Assembly (NCBI GenBank): GCA_005778355.1 | Contig: SXON01000034.1 | Coordinates: 17,265 to 81,264 of the forward strand | From: Pseudomonadota bacterium | GTDB taxonomy: Bacteria; Myxococcota_A; UBA796; SXON01 | Length of the DNA: 64,000 bases | Reading direction: 5' to 3' | In this document: in pieces, positions 10,099 through 18,923 of the stretch | Layout of the letters: every line of letters starts with the position of its first letter | Numbering within the stretch: position 1 is the first letter of the stretch | Made by a program: the position numbers and the translations under genes | The notes under the pieces: model-generated | What the model saw: only the letters and a program-made list of their open reading frames with translations | The model's database searches: none | What the model was told of the DNA's origin: nothing

Positions 10099-10806
10099 TT
10101 ACCGGCGGCTGAGGCGCATCAGGAGGCTGAGGATGTTCCAGAACAGCGTGAGGATGCCCATCGCAATGGTGTACGCGCCTTCCCAGTGCGCGTCGGTCGT
10201 GAAGCGGTGGATCACCTCGTTGAGCTGGTAGAGCACCGCGCCCACGCTCACCGCCACGAAGATCACGCTCAGGATGAGCCCGAAGGTGCCGCCGAGCAGC
10301 GAGGGGAAGGCGAAGCCAACCACCATGGCGATCAGCATCGGGATCGACAGCGCCGAAAGGGCCGCGCCGATCATCGAGAAGTTGCGCGGGGCGACGAACA
10401 CGTAGGCCGTCATGCCGAGCACGGCGAAGAAGGTGAGCCCCATCGCGAGGCCGATGAGCACGAAGGGGTTGCCGAAGGAGGCGCCGCTCACGATGAACGC
10501 GGCGAGGATGAGGAAGCCCATCGCCATGCCCTGGACGCCCATGCCGAGCGCGAAGCCCACCGGCTTGGCGTTGCCGAAGACCATCGGCTGGGCCACGAAG
10601 TTGTTGATCGCGAAGAGCCCCATGATGATGATGAAGGGGAAGAAGCCGCTGAGCAGGGCCGGCACGAAGGCCAGCGCGCCCGCAGTGATCACCGACACGA
10701 CGGCGGCGATGCCGACGCCGACGGTGGTGAGACCAAGCACTTTGCGTAGGTAGGTGGCGCGATCTTCGACGCTGGCGCGGGAGACGGCGACGCTGGACCA
10801 GGACAT
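10099..10806 (-). CDS. Bax inhibitor-1/YccA-like membrane protein
   Basis: 235 residues from the ATG at 10806, chosen because GAGG lies 9 bases upstream; an ATG at 10842 would extend the frame by 12 residues. Seven hydrophobic segments span about residues 28-230, and the pattern matches the BI-1/YccA family (TMBIM), which are ion-channel-like or protease-modulating membrane proteins in bacteria. It lies between MoxR and RlmE on the same strand with its own candidate promoter, and there is no strong functional link to either neighbour. Confidence 0.7.
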   Translation of the reverse strand: MSWSSVAVSRASVEDRATYLRKVLGLTTVGVGIAAVVSVITAGALAFVPALLSGFFPFIIIMGLFAINNFVAQPMVFGNAKPVGFALGMGVQGMAMGFLILAAFIVSGASFGNPFVLIGLAMGLTFFAVLGMTAYVFVAPRNFSMIGAALSALSIPMLIAMVVGFAFPSLLGGTFGLILSVIFVAVSVGAVLYQLNEVIHRFTTDAHWEGAYTIAMGILTLFWNILSLLMRLSRR

Positions 10807-10831
10807 GGAGACAAACCTCAGGGTTCGCTCT

Positions 10832-10837
10832 AGTGTA
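10832..10837 (-). promoter_or_regulatory. Candidate -10 element (TACACT) for the BI-1 gene
   Basis: Read on the minus strand, TACACT lies 25 bases before the ATG at 10806, in the 32-base gap after the rlmE stop. A GAGG ribosome-binding site lies between. Confidence 0.4.
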
Positions 10838-10838
10838 A

Positions 10839-11405
10839 TCACTCGGGGCGGAAGCCCACGCCCACGAGAAAAAACTCGACACTCCTGTCGCGTGTGGCCT
10901 CGGGCTTGACCCGTTTCACCTGCGCGAACCGCGATTCCACCGACCGAGTGTAGGCCGGGGCGTCCTCACCGTCGAAGACTTTGACCACGAAGGCGCCGCC
11001 CGGCCGCAGGGTGGCGAGGGCGAGCAGCAGCGCGCGTTCAGCCAGGCGAATTTGCCGCGCATGGTCAGTGAAGCGATCGCCCGAGGTGTTGGGCGCCATG
11101 TCCGATACAAACAAATCAATGTCGCGACCAAGCTCGACGGCCTCCACCTCCATCGCCGAGCGGGCGATCCAGGTGCCGCCGGTCAGGGCCGGGGCCTGGA
11201 GATCCACGCCCACGACGCTCATCCCCCGCTCGAGCAGGTAGCGGCTCCAGCTGCCGGGGAAGCAGCCGAGGTCGACGGCCTTCCCCCCGCGCCGCGTGAG
11301 CTTGAAACGCTGGTCGAGCTCCTCGAGCTTGAAAACGCTCCGCGCAGCGTAGCCTTGCGCCTTCGCTTTCTTCGTGAAATGGTCCGGGCGCTTGTAGGGG
11401 GGCAC
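10839..11405 (-). CDS. rlmE: 23S rRNA 2'-O-methyltransferase RlmE (FtsJ)
   Basis: 188 residues from a GTG at 11405, giving MPPYKRPDHFTKKAKAQGY, close to the N-terminus of RrmJ/RlmE enzymes. The SAM-binding motif is DLGCFPGSWS. The catalytic K-D-K-E set is recognisable: Lys in ARSVFKL, Asp in VSDMAPNTSG, Lys in VVKVFDGED, and a late Glu near SVEFFLVG. The enzyme methylates the 23S rRNA A-loop uridine (E. coli U2552) late in 50S assembly. The upstream DNA stays open in this frame past 11405, but its composition there is unlike the family. Confidence 0.92.
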   Translation of the reverse strand: MPPYKRPDHFTKKAKAQGYAARSVFKLEELDQRFKLTRRGGKAVDLGCFPGSWSRYLLERGMSVVGVDLQAPALTGGTWIARSAMEVEAVELGRDIDLFVSDMAPNTSGDRFTDHARQIRLAERALLLALATLRPGGAFVVKVFDGEDAPAYTRSVESRFAQVKRVKPEATRDRSVEFFLVGVGFRPE

Positions 11406-11491
11406 TCGCGCCTGTATCGCGGGCCCCGTCACACCCGTGCTCGTCGCGTCGTAGTGCGTGCGGGCGCTTGTGTGCGAAGCCCGATCCGGGC

Positions 11492-11497
11492 TATCCT
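11492..11497 (+). promoter_or_regulatory. Candidate -10 element (TATCCT) for the VWA lipoprotein gene
   Basis: TATCCT lies 20 bases before the ATG at 11518, in the divergent gap between rlmE and the lipoprotein gene. No clear -35 is seen. Confidence 0.4.
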
Positions 11498-11517
11498 CGC
11501 TGCCCTCCGAGGCCTCC

Positions 11518-13527
11518 ATGAGCCGTCTGCTCCCACTCACGTTGCTGTTCGCCCTGGGCTGCCCGGGCGACGACACCAAGGAAGACTCGGGTCCCGCCGA
11601 CTCTGGTGGCGACGACGCCTTCGTGGTGGAGCAGAACGACGCCGATGAGGACGGCATTCTCGACATCCACGAGGGCGAGGAAGATGCCGACGCCGACGGC
11701 ACACCCAACTTCGAAGACACCGACAGCGACGGCGACGGGCTCAACGACAAGAAGGAAGCGGGCGACGAGGACGTGGCCACGCTGCCGGTCGACAGCGACG
11801 GCGACGGCGTGGCCGACTACCTCGACGAGGACAGCGACAACAACTGCGTCAAGGACGGCAAGGAGTCCGACGACAGCTACAGCACCGACACCGACGGCGA
11901 CGGCAGTCCCGACCACGTCGACAGCGACAACGACGGCGATGGCATCCCCGACCTCGAGGAGATTGGCGCCTGCGAGAAGCCCGACTCCGACGGCGACGGC
12001 ACCGCCGACTACATGGACCAGGACAGCGACAACGACGGCATCGCCGACAGCTTCGAGGGCGGCACCACCGAGTTCAACGACGAGCCGCGCGACTCCGACG
12101 GCGACGGCATCGACGACTACCTCGACCCCGACTCCGACAACGATGGCATCAGCGATGGCGACGAAGGTGGCACCGGCGGCAACCTCGAGCAGGAGCCGCG
12201 CGACACCGACGGCGACGGCAAGTACGACTTTCAGGACACCGACGCCGACGGCGATGCCCTCTCGGATGCCGACGAGCTCCTGATGGGCACCGACCCCTAC
12301 GACGACGACACCGACGGCGACGGCTACTCAGACGGTGGCGAGTACACCGCCGGCACCGATCCCCTGGACGCCTCCAGCGTGATCGACGGCATCTACGTGG
12401 AGGTGCAGGAGCGCACCACGGTGGAGGAGGAGTTCGAGTTCGAGCTCTCCATCCAGCGCGGCGACGTGGGCTTCATCATCGACACCACCTGCTCGATGGG
12501 CGGCACCATCACCGCCATCGCCAGCGAGTTCAACACGCTGGTCGGCGAGCTCGAGTCGGTGCTTCCCGACGCCGGCTACTCGGTGACCGGTCACGACGAC
12601 TACGCCTTCGGGAGCTTCGGCTCGCCGGGCTCCGACAAGCCCTACTACATGCGCCAGCAAATCACGACGGACACCACGCTCGTGCAGACGGGGTTTGCGA
12701 GTCTCTCCACCCACTCTGGCGCCGACGGCCCGGAGTCGGGCACCGAGGCCATCTACCAGGCCGCCTCGGGCGCCGGTTACGACCAGGACTGCGACGGGAG
12801 CTACGACTCGAGCACCGACGTGATGCCGTTCATCGCCAGCGCTACCGACCCGTACGGCGGCAGCGGCGGCGAGCACTACGACAGCAGCACGCCTGATGGC
12901 GGCGTGCTCGGCGGCATGGGCTTCCGCGAGTACTCGCTGCCCGTCGTCGTGCTCGCGGGCGACAACTACCTGCGCGATCCCGAGTCGAGCAACGCCCAGT
13001 ACAACGCGACGCCCGGCGGTTGTCCCATCGACGCCGGCATGTCCGACGCCGAGACGGCCTTCCTCGACCTTGGCGCCTACTTCGTGGGCGTGAGTGTCAA
13101 CGGCACCACGGGCTACCCGCAGATGTACGACTTCGCCGAGGCGATCGGCTCTTACGCCGACCTCGACGGCGACGGCGTGGCCGCCGAGCCCGTCGTGGAG
13201 ACCTGGTCGGGCAGCAACGCCGAGTTCCGGGAAACGCTGGTCAACGCGATCACGCAGCTCGTGGCCGGCGTGCGCTTCGAGCGAGTCGACCTCTCGGTCG
13301 ATGGCGACAGCTACGGTTTCGTCCAGAGCATCGAGCCCGAGTACTACGAGGGCCTCGGCGCGAGCGATGAGGGCAAGATCCTCACCTTCACGCTCACCTT
13401 CCGTGGCGTGGTGGCGGCCTTGACCGAAGACCAGCTCTATGTCTTGACGCTCAACGTGCTCGGCGACCAGTCGATCCTGCTCGACACGCTCGACATCGTG
13501 ATCGTGGTGCCGGGGCAGGAGTACTGA
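11518..13527 (+). CDS. Surface lipoprotein with type-3 calcium repeats and a VWA domain
   Basis: 669 residues. The N-terminus [15 protein letters not shown] is a lipoprotein signal with lipobox LALGC-type Cys15. Residues about 35-290 hold roughly ten DSDGDGxxDxxD repeats of the thrombospondin type-3/calcium-binding class, with DTDGDG recurring. A VWA-like domain follows ([15 protein letters not shown] for the first metal-site loop, with later YNATPGGCP and a D-rich loop). The C-terminal 150 residues are beta-rich. Myxococcota encode many such proteins, presumed surface adhesins that need calcium for rigidity. It is monocistronic here, and an intergenic 30-base repeat follows its stop directly. 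Confidence 0.85.
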   Translation: MSRLLPLTLLFALGCPGDDTKEDSGPADSGGDDAFVVEQNDADEDGILDIHEGEEDADADGTPNFEDTDSDGDGLNDKKEAGDEDVATLPVDSDGDGVADYLDEDSDNNCVKDGKESDDSYSTDTDGDGSPDHVDSDNDGDGIPDLEEIGACEKPDSDGDGTADYMDQDSDNDGIADSFEGGTTEFNDEPRDSDGDGIDDYLDPDSDNDGISDGDEGGTGGNLEQEPRDTDGDGKYDFQDTDADGDALSDADELLMGTDPYDDDTDGDGYSDGGEYTAGTDPLDASSVIDGIYVEVQERTTVEEEFEFELSIQRGDVGFIIDTTCSMGGTITAIASEFNTLVGELESVLPDAGYSVTGHDDYAFGSFGSPGSDKPYYMRQQITTDTTLVQTGFASLSTHSGADGPESGTEAIYQAASGAGYDQDCDGSYDSSTDVMPFIASATDPYGGSGGEHYDSSTPDGGVLGGMGFREYSLPVVVLAGDNYLRDPESSNAQYNATPGGCPIDAGMSDAETAFLDLGAYFVGVSVNGTTGYPQMYDFAEAIGSYADLDGDGVAAEPVVETWSGSNAEFRETLVNAITQLVAGVRFERVDLSVDGDSYGFVQSIEPEYYEGLGASDEGKILTFTLTFRGVVAALTEDQLYVLTLNVLGDQSILLDTLDIVIVVPGQEY

Positions 13528-13530
13528 GGA

Positions 13531-13560
13531 GGCTGGAGGCTGGAGGGGTTAGGCCGTAGG
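13531..13560 (+). repeat. 30-base dispersed repeat, copy A
   Basis: Begins three bases after the lipoprotein stop codon with two GGCTGGAG units and ends TTAGGCCGTAGG. It matches 57411-57440 at 26 of 30 positions; that copy also begins three bases after a stop codon. Confidence 0.7.
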
Positions 13561-13614
13561 GGCCTGAGGTGCTGCCCCGGGGCCGTGTTGGACGCGCGGC
13601 TATTGGTTTTTCTC

Positions 13615-13638
13615 AGCGCCGGCTGGCGAGCCGGCGCT
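13615..13638. other. Strong hairpin in a convergent intergenic region
   Basis: AGCGCCGGCT, a GGCG loop and AGCCGGCGCT make a perfect 10-base stem. A T-run (TTTTT) lies before it on the plus strand rather than after, so it is not a standard intrinsic terminator for either gene. The remaining 200 bases between the lipoprotein gene and engB hold nothing else I recognise apart from repeat copy A. Confidence 0.55.
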
Positions 13639-13737
13639 CACTGTTGCGGCCCTCGCGGATCGCTCGTGCACGCTGCTTGACGAGGCTTCGGCTTGGATCT
13701 TCCCTAGGTATCGAGGGGAGCCGCCGACCCTCCCCTC

Positions 13738-14316
13738 CTACAGCACCGACGCGATGGCCTCGCGCGCCTCTTCCAACCCGATCCGCTCCGTGGCCGAGAA
13801 GGGAATCACCGCGTCGTCGGGAAGGCCGTGTGCCTTGGCGAGCGCGGCGACCATGTTGTCGCGACGGGCCTTGGGCAGGTCGTCGACCTTCGTGGCGAGA
13901 CCGAGCACCGGGAAACCATAGCCGGCAAGGGACTCCAGCAAGGTGCGGTCGAGCTCCTGCATGCCGTGGCGACTGTCGAACAGGGCGACCACTAGCCTGA
14001 TTGTGTCGCGACTTGTGAAGTAGTTTCCGATCATGCGCTTCCAGTCATCGCGGGTGTGCTTGCCCACCTTCGCGAAGCCGTAGCCGGGAAGGTCGACGAG
14101 GTGGATGCGGCCACCGACCTGGAAAACGTTGATCGACTGGGTGCGCCCCGGGGTGGACGAGGTGCGCGCGATGGACTGGCCCACGATGGTGTTGATCGCC
14201 GAGGACTTGCCCACGTTGCTGCGGCCGGCGAAGACGATCTCCGGGAGCGGGGAGGCGGGCACGTCGCCGATGTAGGCACCGAGAAACTCGGCGCGAGCGG
14301 GGAACAGGCGGGGCAT
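13738..14316 (-). CDS. engB: Ribosome-biogenesis GTPase EngB (YihA/YsxC)
   Basis: 192 residues, normal family length. G1 is GRSNVGKS at 31-38, a G2-type Thr lies in SSTPGRTQ, G3 is DLPGYG at 75-80 and G4 is TKVD at 142-145. EngB assists late assembly of the 50S subunit and is usually essential. It is divergently arranged with the phosphoesterase gene at 14374, with only about 50 bases between them. Confidence 0.95.
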   Translation of the reverse strand: MPRLFPARAEFLGAYIGDVPASPLPEIVFAGRSNVGKSSAINTIVGQSIARTSSTPGRTQSINVFQVGGRIHLVDLPGYGFAKVGKHTRDDWKRMIGNYFTSRDTIRLVVALFDSRHGMQELDRTLLESLAGYGFPVLGLATKVDDLPKARRDNMVAALAKAHGLPDDAVIPFSATERIGLEEAREAIASVL

Positions 14317-14361
14317 GGGGACGTTTCACCCGCCAGGCGCGCGGCGTCACCCGGCGCGAGC

Positions 14362-14367
14362 TAGGTT
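14362..14367 (+). promoter_or_regulatory. Candidate leaderless -10 element (TAGGTT)
   Basis: TAGGTT ends six bases before the GTG at 14374, the spacing expected if transcription starts at or next to the start codon. Confidence 0.4.
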
Positions 14368-14373
14368 GTGCCC

Positions 14374-15393
14374 GTGGCATGGTCTTGGTCCGAACAGGTC
14401 GACGTCACCCGGGAGAAACGGATCTCCCCGGAGCGACCGGTCTACTTCATCTCCGACCTCCACCTGGGCGACGGCACCCGCAGCGACATTTTCATGCGGA
14501 AAGACCGCGCGCTGCTCGAGCTGCTCGCCCGCGTGCGCGACGAGGGTGCGCGGCTCGTGATCTGCGGCGACGCCATCGATTTTCACCAGGCCTGGGGCAT
14601 CACGCGCGTGCTCAAGGCGCACGGGCAGCTCCTGCGCGCCCTCTCCGACCTCGCCGACAAGAACGGCGTCATCTACATTTACGGAAACCACGACTACGAC
14701 ATCGCGCTCTTCTCCGAGCTCTTTCGCTGGGACGTGTGCGCGCGACTCCGCATCGGGGCCGACATCGTGGTGCAGCACGGCCACCAGTTCGACCCCTTCA
14801 TCGGCCCGGAGCTGAAGTCATCGGCGATGATGACCCGCGTGCACCATCTCGTGGAGCGCGTCTCGGGCACGTGGATCCGCATGCCTCTCCACGAGTTCTA
14901 CACCCCTGGAAATCGGTTCGCCTACTGGCTTTTCCACAAGCTCTGGTTGGTCGGCAAGCTGCGCAACGTGGCCTACCGGAAGCTCGGCCTGGCCGCCCTC
15001 GCCGACCGGGCCGAGCGCTTCGCCCGCTACTGGGTGCGAAGCGAGTCGGGCGACCCGATGGAAATGCTCTGGCCCTCGCTGCGATCCGCGGGCGAGCTGG
15101 GCGCCAGCACCATCGTTTGTGGTCACGCGCATATGCCCGGGAACGTGGTCCACGAGGGGGTGCGCTACGTCAACACCGGCAGCTGGACCTACGGGTGGGC
15201 GCACTATGCCTATTTTGACGGGGATCGTTTCCTCGTCCGTGACTGGCTGAGTGGGCGAGAGTTCGGCGACGAGCTCTACCGCCCGGCGCTCGAAGGCCAC
15301 CTGGAACACCTCGACTTCGACCGCTGGTGGCGCAACCAGTACCTCGGCTGGTTTCGCTATCGCAGCGCCGAGTTGCGAAGGGAGGCGGCTTGA
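14374..15393 (+). CDS. Calcineurin-like phosphoesterase, LpxH-like (UDP-2,3-diacylglucosamine hydrolase family)
   Basis: 339 residues from the GTG at 14374; a GTG at 14368 is possible but abuts the -10 element. All metallophosphoesterase blocks are present: ISDLHLGDG, CGDAIDF (GDxxD), YGNHDYD (GNHD), VVQHGHQFD and CGHAHMP (GHxH). LpxH enzymes cleave UDP-diacylglucosamine to lipid X in lipid A synthesis. This protein is about 100 residues longer than E. coli LpxH, with an aromatic- and Arg-rich middle and tail (FHKLWLVGK, WWRNQYLGWFRY) that may bind membrane. It could be an LpxH-like or another envelope phosphoesterase. Its stop overlaps the next gene. Confidence 0.75.
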   Translation: MAWSWSEQVDVTREKRISPERPVYFISDLHLGDGTRSDIFMRKDRALLELLARVRDEGARLVICGDAIDFHQAWGITRVLKAHGQLLRALSDLADKNGVIYIYGNHDYDIALFSELFRWDVCARLRIGADIVVQHGHQFDPFIGPELKSSAMMTRVHHLVERVSGTWIRMPLHEFYTPGNRFAYWLFHKLWLVGKLRNVAYRKLGLAALADRAERFARYWVRSESGDPMEMLWPSLRSAGELGASTIVCGHAHMPGNVVHEGVRYVNTGSWTYGWAHYAYFDGDRFLVRDWLSGREFGDELYRPALEGHLEHLDFDRWWRNQYLGWFRYRSAELRREAA

Positions 15394-16157
15394 TCCTCGT
15401 AGCCATCGCGTCCGCAGGTCTACTCGACCAGGGCACCGAGTCGTCGCGACACCTGGAGTTCTGCAAGACCGCCGCGGGCGACGCCGAGGACGCCGGGCAG
15501 CTCGAGCGCGCCGCCGGGGTATGGAAGGCCTGCGCCAGCGAGGCGGAACGCCGACAGTTGAGCGACGTGGTCGCGGTTCTCAAAGCTCAGGCCGACCTCG
15601 CCACGGTCGCCGCCGAGGCGGAGGCCACCCGCATCACCGACGTGCAGGCATGGGCGGTGCAACTGCTCGATCGCGCCGCCGAGTACCCGACCCTCGACCT
15701 GCCGACCGACATCGTTCCCCGTACCTGGCGGGCGTGGATGGAGACCGATCGCGGGCGCGCCTATGCCAACGACGTGCGCGTCGTCACCGCCTACTGGTCG
15801 GGCACCGAGACCGCCCAGGGACAGGAGCTTTTCAGGGCTTACCTGGAGAACGTGGGCCTCAATTGGGCCGACCCGGGCAACCCCGAGGTCGACCTGGTGG
15901 TGAACGTGTCGGCCACGCTCTCGAACGACGCGGGCGAGGCGAGCAAGCAGGGCGTGATGCAGCTTTCCACGGTGAAGATGAAGGTCGACAGCGTGCGCTT
16001 CCGTCGCAGTGAACGCTCGGGCGCAGGGTTCTCGGTGAGCGCCTCGGCCGAGGCGGCGGAGCTCCCGGTGGCGCAAGAAGAAGCCACCCGACAGGCGTGC
16101 GACGCGGCGGCGCGCGCGGTGCTGGGGCGAGTGCTGGTGGAGCTGTTCGACAGCTGA
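15390..16157 (+). CDS. Uncharacterised exported protein
   Basis: 255 residues from a TTG that overlaps the phosphoesterase stop (TTGA), with GGGAGG just upstream. The first 14 residues (MILVAIASAGLLDQ) look like a short, weakly charged signal peptide. The middle is helical, with conserved-looking Cys and Arg. The C-terminal half (VDLVVNVSATLSN to VLVELFDS) is beta-rich and resembles periplasmic lipoprotein-like domains, but I do not recognise a family. The tight coupling to the LpxH-like gene suggests an envelope role. The function is unknown. Confidence 0.6.
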   Translation: MILVAIASAGLLDQGTESSRHLEFCKTAAGDAEDAGQLERAAGVWKACASEAERRQLSDVVAVLKAQADLATVAAEAEATRITDVQAWAVQLLDRAAEYPTLDLPTDIVPRTWRAWMETDRGRAYANDVRVVTAYWSGTETAQGQELFRAYLENVGLNWADPGNPEVDLVVNVSATLSNDAGEASKQGVMQLSTVKMKVDSVRFRRSERSGAGFSVSASAEAAELPVAQEEATRQACDAAARAVLGRVLVELFDS

Positions 16158-16181
16158 GACGACGCGATAGACGGTGAGCCC

Positions 16182-17246
<1,065 letters not shown>

Positions 17247-17276
17247 GTCCGCCCTGTCGTCCACCTGGGGGCGTGC

Positions 17277-17282
17277 TACGAT
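17277..17282 (+). promoter_or_regulatory. Candidate -10 element (TACGAT)
   Basis: TACGAT lies 24 bases before the ATG at 17307, in the short gap after mtnA. Confidence 0.35.
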
Positions 17283-17306
17283 CGCCGTTCCTGCCCCGGG
17301 TCTGCC

Positions 17307-18914
17307 ATGGCCACCAAAGACCAAGATCTCGTCAAGCAAAAGCAGAAGCCCGGCACCACGGCGGCCGCGAAGGCGCCTCCGGCCGCCGAGGCGCCGCAAG
17401 CCGGGGTGAAGCTCCAGCAGGGCGCCACGGCCGACATGCAGCAAAATGTGGGCAATAGCGGCCTGAAAGACCTCATCTCCGACCAGGAGAAGAAGGCCGG
17501 GCCCGCGAAGGACCCGTCGCGCATGGGCCCCGATGAGATGAAGGCTCAGGCCAAGGCCGACGCCGAAAAACTGTCCGCGAAGAAGGGAAAGAGCACGGCG
17601 GGCAAGGATGCCCCGAAGCCGGGCGACGAGGCTGGCCTCGAGGCCAAGGAGAAGGCCAAGCTCGAGGCCGACGCGTCGCGCAAGAAGAAGGAAGCCGACG
17701 CGGAGAAGCAGAAGGTGCAGGCCGAGGAGGCCAAGAAGGCCACTGCCAAGAAGAAGCCGGCGGCCAAGGCGGGCGCGAAGGCCGAGGCGAAGACGGAGGC
17801 CAGGGCTCCGGGCGCGAAGGGCGAAAAGGCCGCCAAGGCCAAGCCAGCCGCCGACAAGAAGAAGCTCGCGAAGGCCGCCGGGAAGGCGGTGGCGCCGACC
17901 AAGAAGGGCGAGCTCGAGCCGGGCAAGGAGGCAATCCGGAAGACGGCCAATGTGAAGAAGGTCGACGCCAAGGAGGCCGACGCCGAGCACGCCAAGGCCA
18001 AGGCTGAGGTCGCGAAGGACGCGGCGAGCAAGAAAAAGACCGAGGTGAAAGACCCGAAGGCCGCCAAGACCAAGATCGAGCAGGCAGGTAAGCGCGCCGC
18101 CGACAAGAAGACGGTGGCGGCCGACGCGGCGAAGAAGGTCCAGGAGGCCGAGGAGCAGAAGTCGAAGGCCGCCCCCGCCGCGCTGCAGAAGCCCGGTACG
18201 AAGGACGACCCCAAGAGGGCGAAGGCCCCGGGCAAGAAGGGCGCTGCGGAGATGGCCAAGGGCGGCAAGGATGCCGCGGAGGAGAAGGAGCCGGCCAAGG
18301 CCAAGCAGGCCAAAGACGTGGAAGCGGAAAAGGGCGTGGCCCGGCGGGAGTCGAACGACCGCAAGACGGAGGCCGCCGAGGTGGCCGCCGTGGCCGCGAG
18401 CCGCCAGCTCGACGAGGTGAAGGGCAAGAAAGCCGCGGCCGAGGTGGAGGCCGACAAGGACAAAGATCCTGCCGCCGCCCAGGCCAAGTCGAAGGAAGCC
18501 GAGGCCCGCGCCGCCGAGGAGAAGGCGCTCGAGGAGAAGATCGACAAGAAGGACGAGGAGGTCGAGAAGGTCGAGGACGACAAGGAGAACGACGCCAGCG
18601 TCAAGGAGGTGAGCCGGGCCAACGATCTCGGCGCCTTCGACGGCGACACGGTCACCCTCGTCGGCATCTACGTGCCTCGCCCCACCGAGGCCGGCGGTCC
18701 CCAGCTCGGCCACGCCTCGGTGATGATCGGCAACCAGGAAGTGAAGCTTGGCAAGGACGTGCGCCCGATGGCGGAGTTGCTCCGCTTCGCCGGCGAGCGC
18801 GTCGCAATTACCGGCAAGCTCGACCTCAAGAAAGACGCCGGCGGCAACGCCCTCGACCCCAGTCGCAAAGAAAAGCCGGTGATCACTGGCTTCCGCGCGC
18901 CGCACAAGAGGTAA
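17307..18914 (+). CDS. Lys/Ala/Glu-rich helical protein with a small C-terminal beta domain
   Basis: 535 residues with no signal peptide. Residues about 60-430 are almost entirely Lys, Ala, Glu and Asp in short alternating runs (for example EAKKATAKKKPAAKAG), predicting a long single alpha-helix or coiled coil. Acidic residues balance the lysines, which argues against a histone-H1-like DNA binder. The last 100 residues differ: FDGDTVTLVGIYVPRP to ITGKLDLKK looks like a compact OB-like beta domain. It lies 9 bases before a Ser/Thr kinase gene and could be a structural partner or substrate of it. The function is unknown, and the repetitive composition makes homology searching unreliable. Confidence 0.7.
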   Translation: MATKDQDLVKQKQKPGTTAAAKAPPAAEAPQAGVKLQQGATADMQQNVGNSGLKDLISDQEKKAGPAKDPSRMGPDEMKAQAKADAEKLSAKKGKSTAGKDAPKPGDEAGLEAKEKAKLEADASRKKKEADAEKQKVQAEEAKKATAKKKPAAKAGAKAEAKTEARAPGAKGEKAAKAKPAADKKKLAKAAGKAVAPTKKGELEPGKEAIRKTANVKKVDAKEADAEHAKAKAEVAKDAASKKKTEVKDPKAAKTKIEQAGKRAADKKTVAADAAKKVQEAEEQKSKAAPAALQKPGTKDDPKRAKAPGKKGAAEMAKGGKDAAEEKEPAKAKQAKDVEAEKGVARRESNDRKTEAAEVAAVAASRQLDEVKGKKAAAEVEADKDKDPAAAQAKSKEAEARAAEEKALEEKIDKKDEEVEKVEDDKENDASVKEVSRANDLGAFDGDTVTLVGIYVPRPTEAGGPQLGHASVMIGNQEVKLGKDVRPMAELLRFAGERVAITGKLDLKKDAGGNALDPSRKEKPVITGFRAPHKR

Positions 18915-18923
18915 GTCCCGCTC

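Noticed and set aside
13615..13638. The 10-base hairpin as an intrinsic terminator
   Set aside because: The T-run lies before the stem on the plus strand, and the minus strand has A residues after it, so neither orientation gives a terminator.
17307..18914. The Lys/Ala-rich protein as a histone-H1-like DNA binder
   Set aside because: Glu and Asp are almost as frequent as Lys, so it has no net DNA-binding charge.
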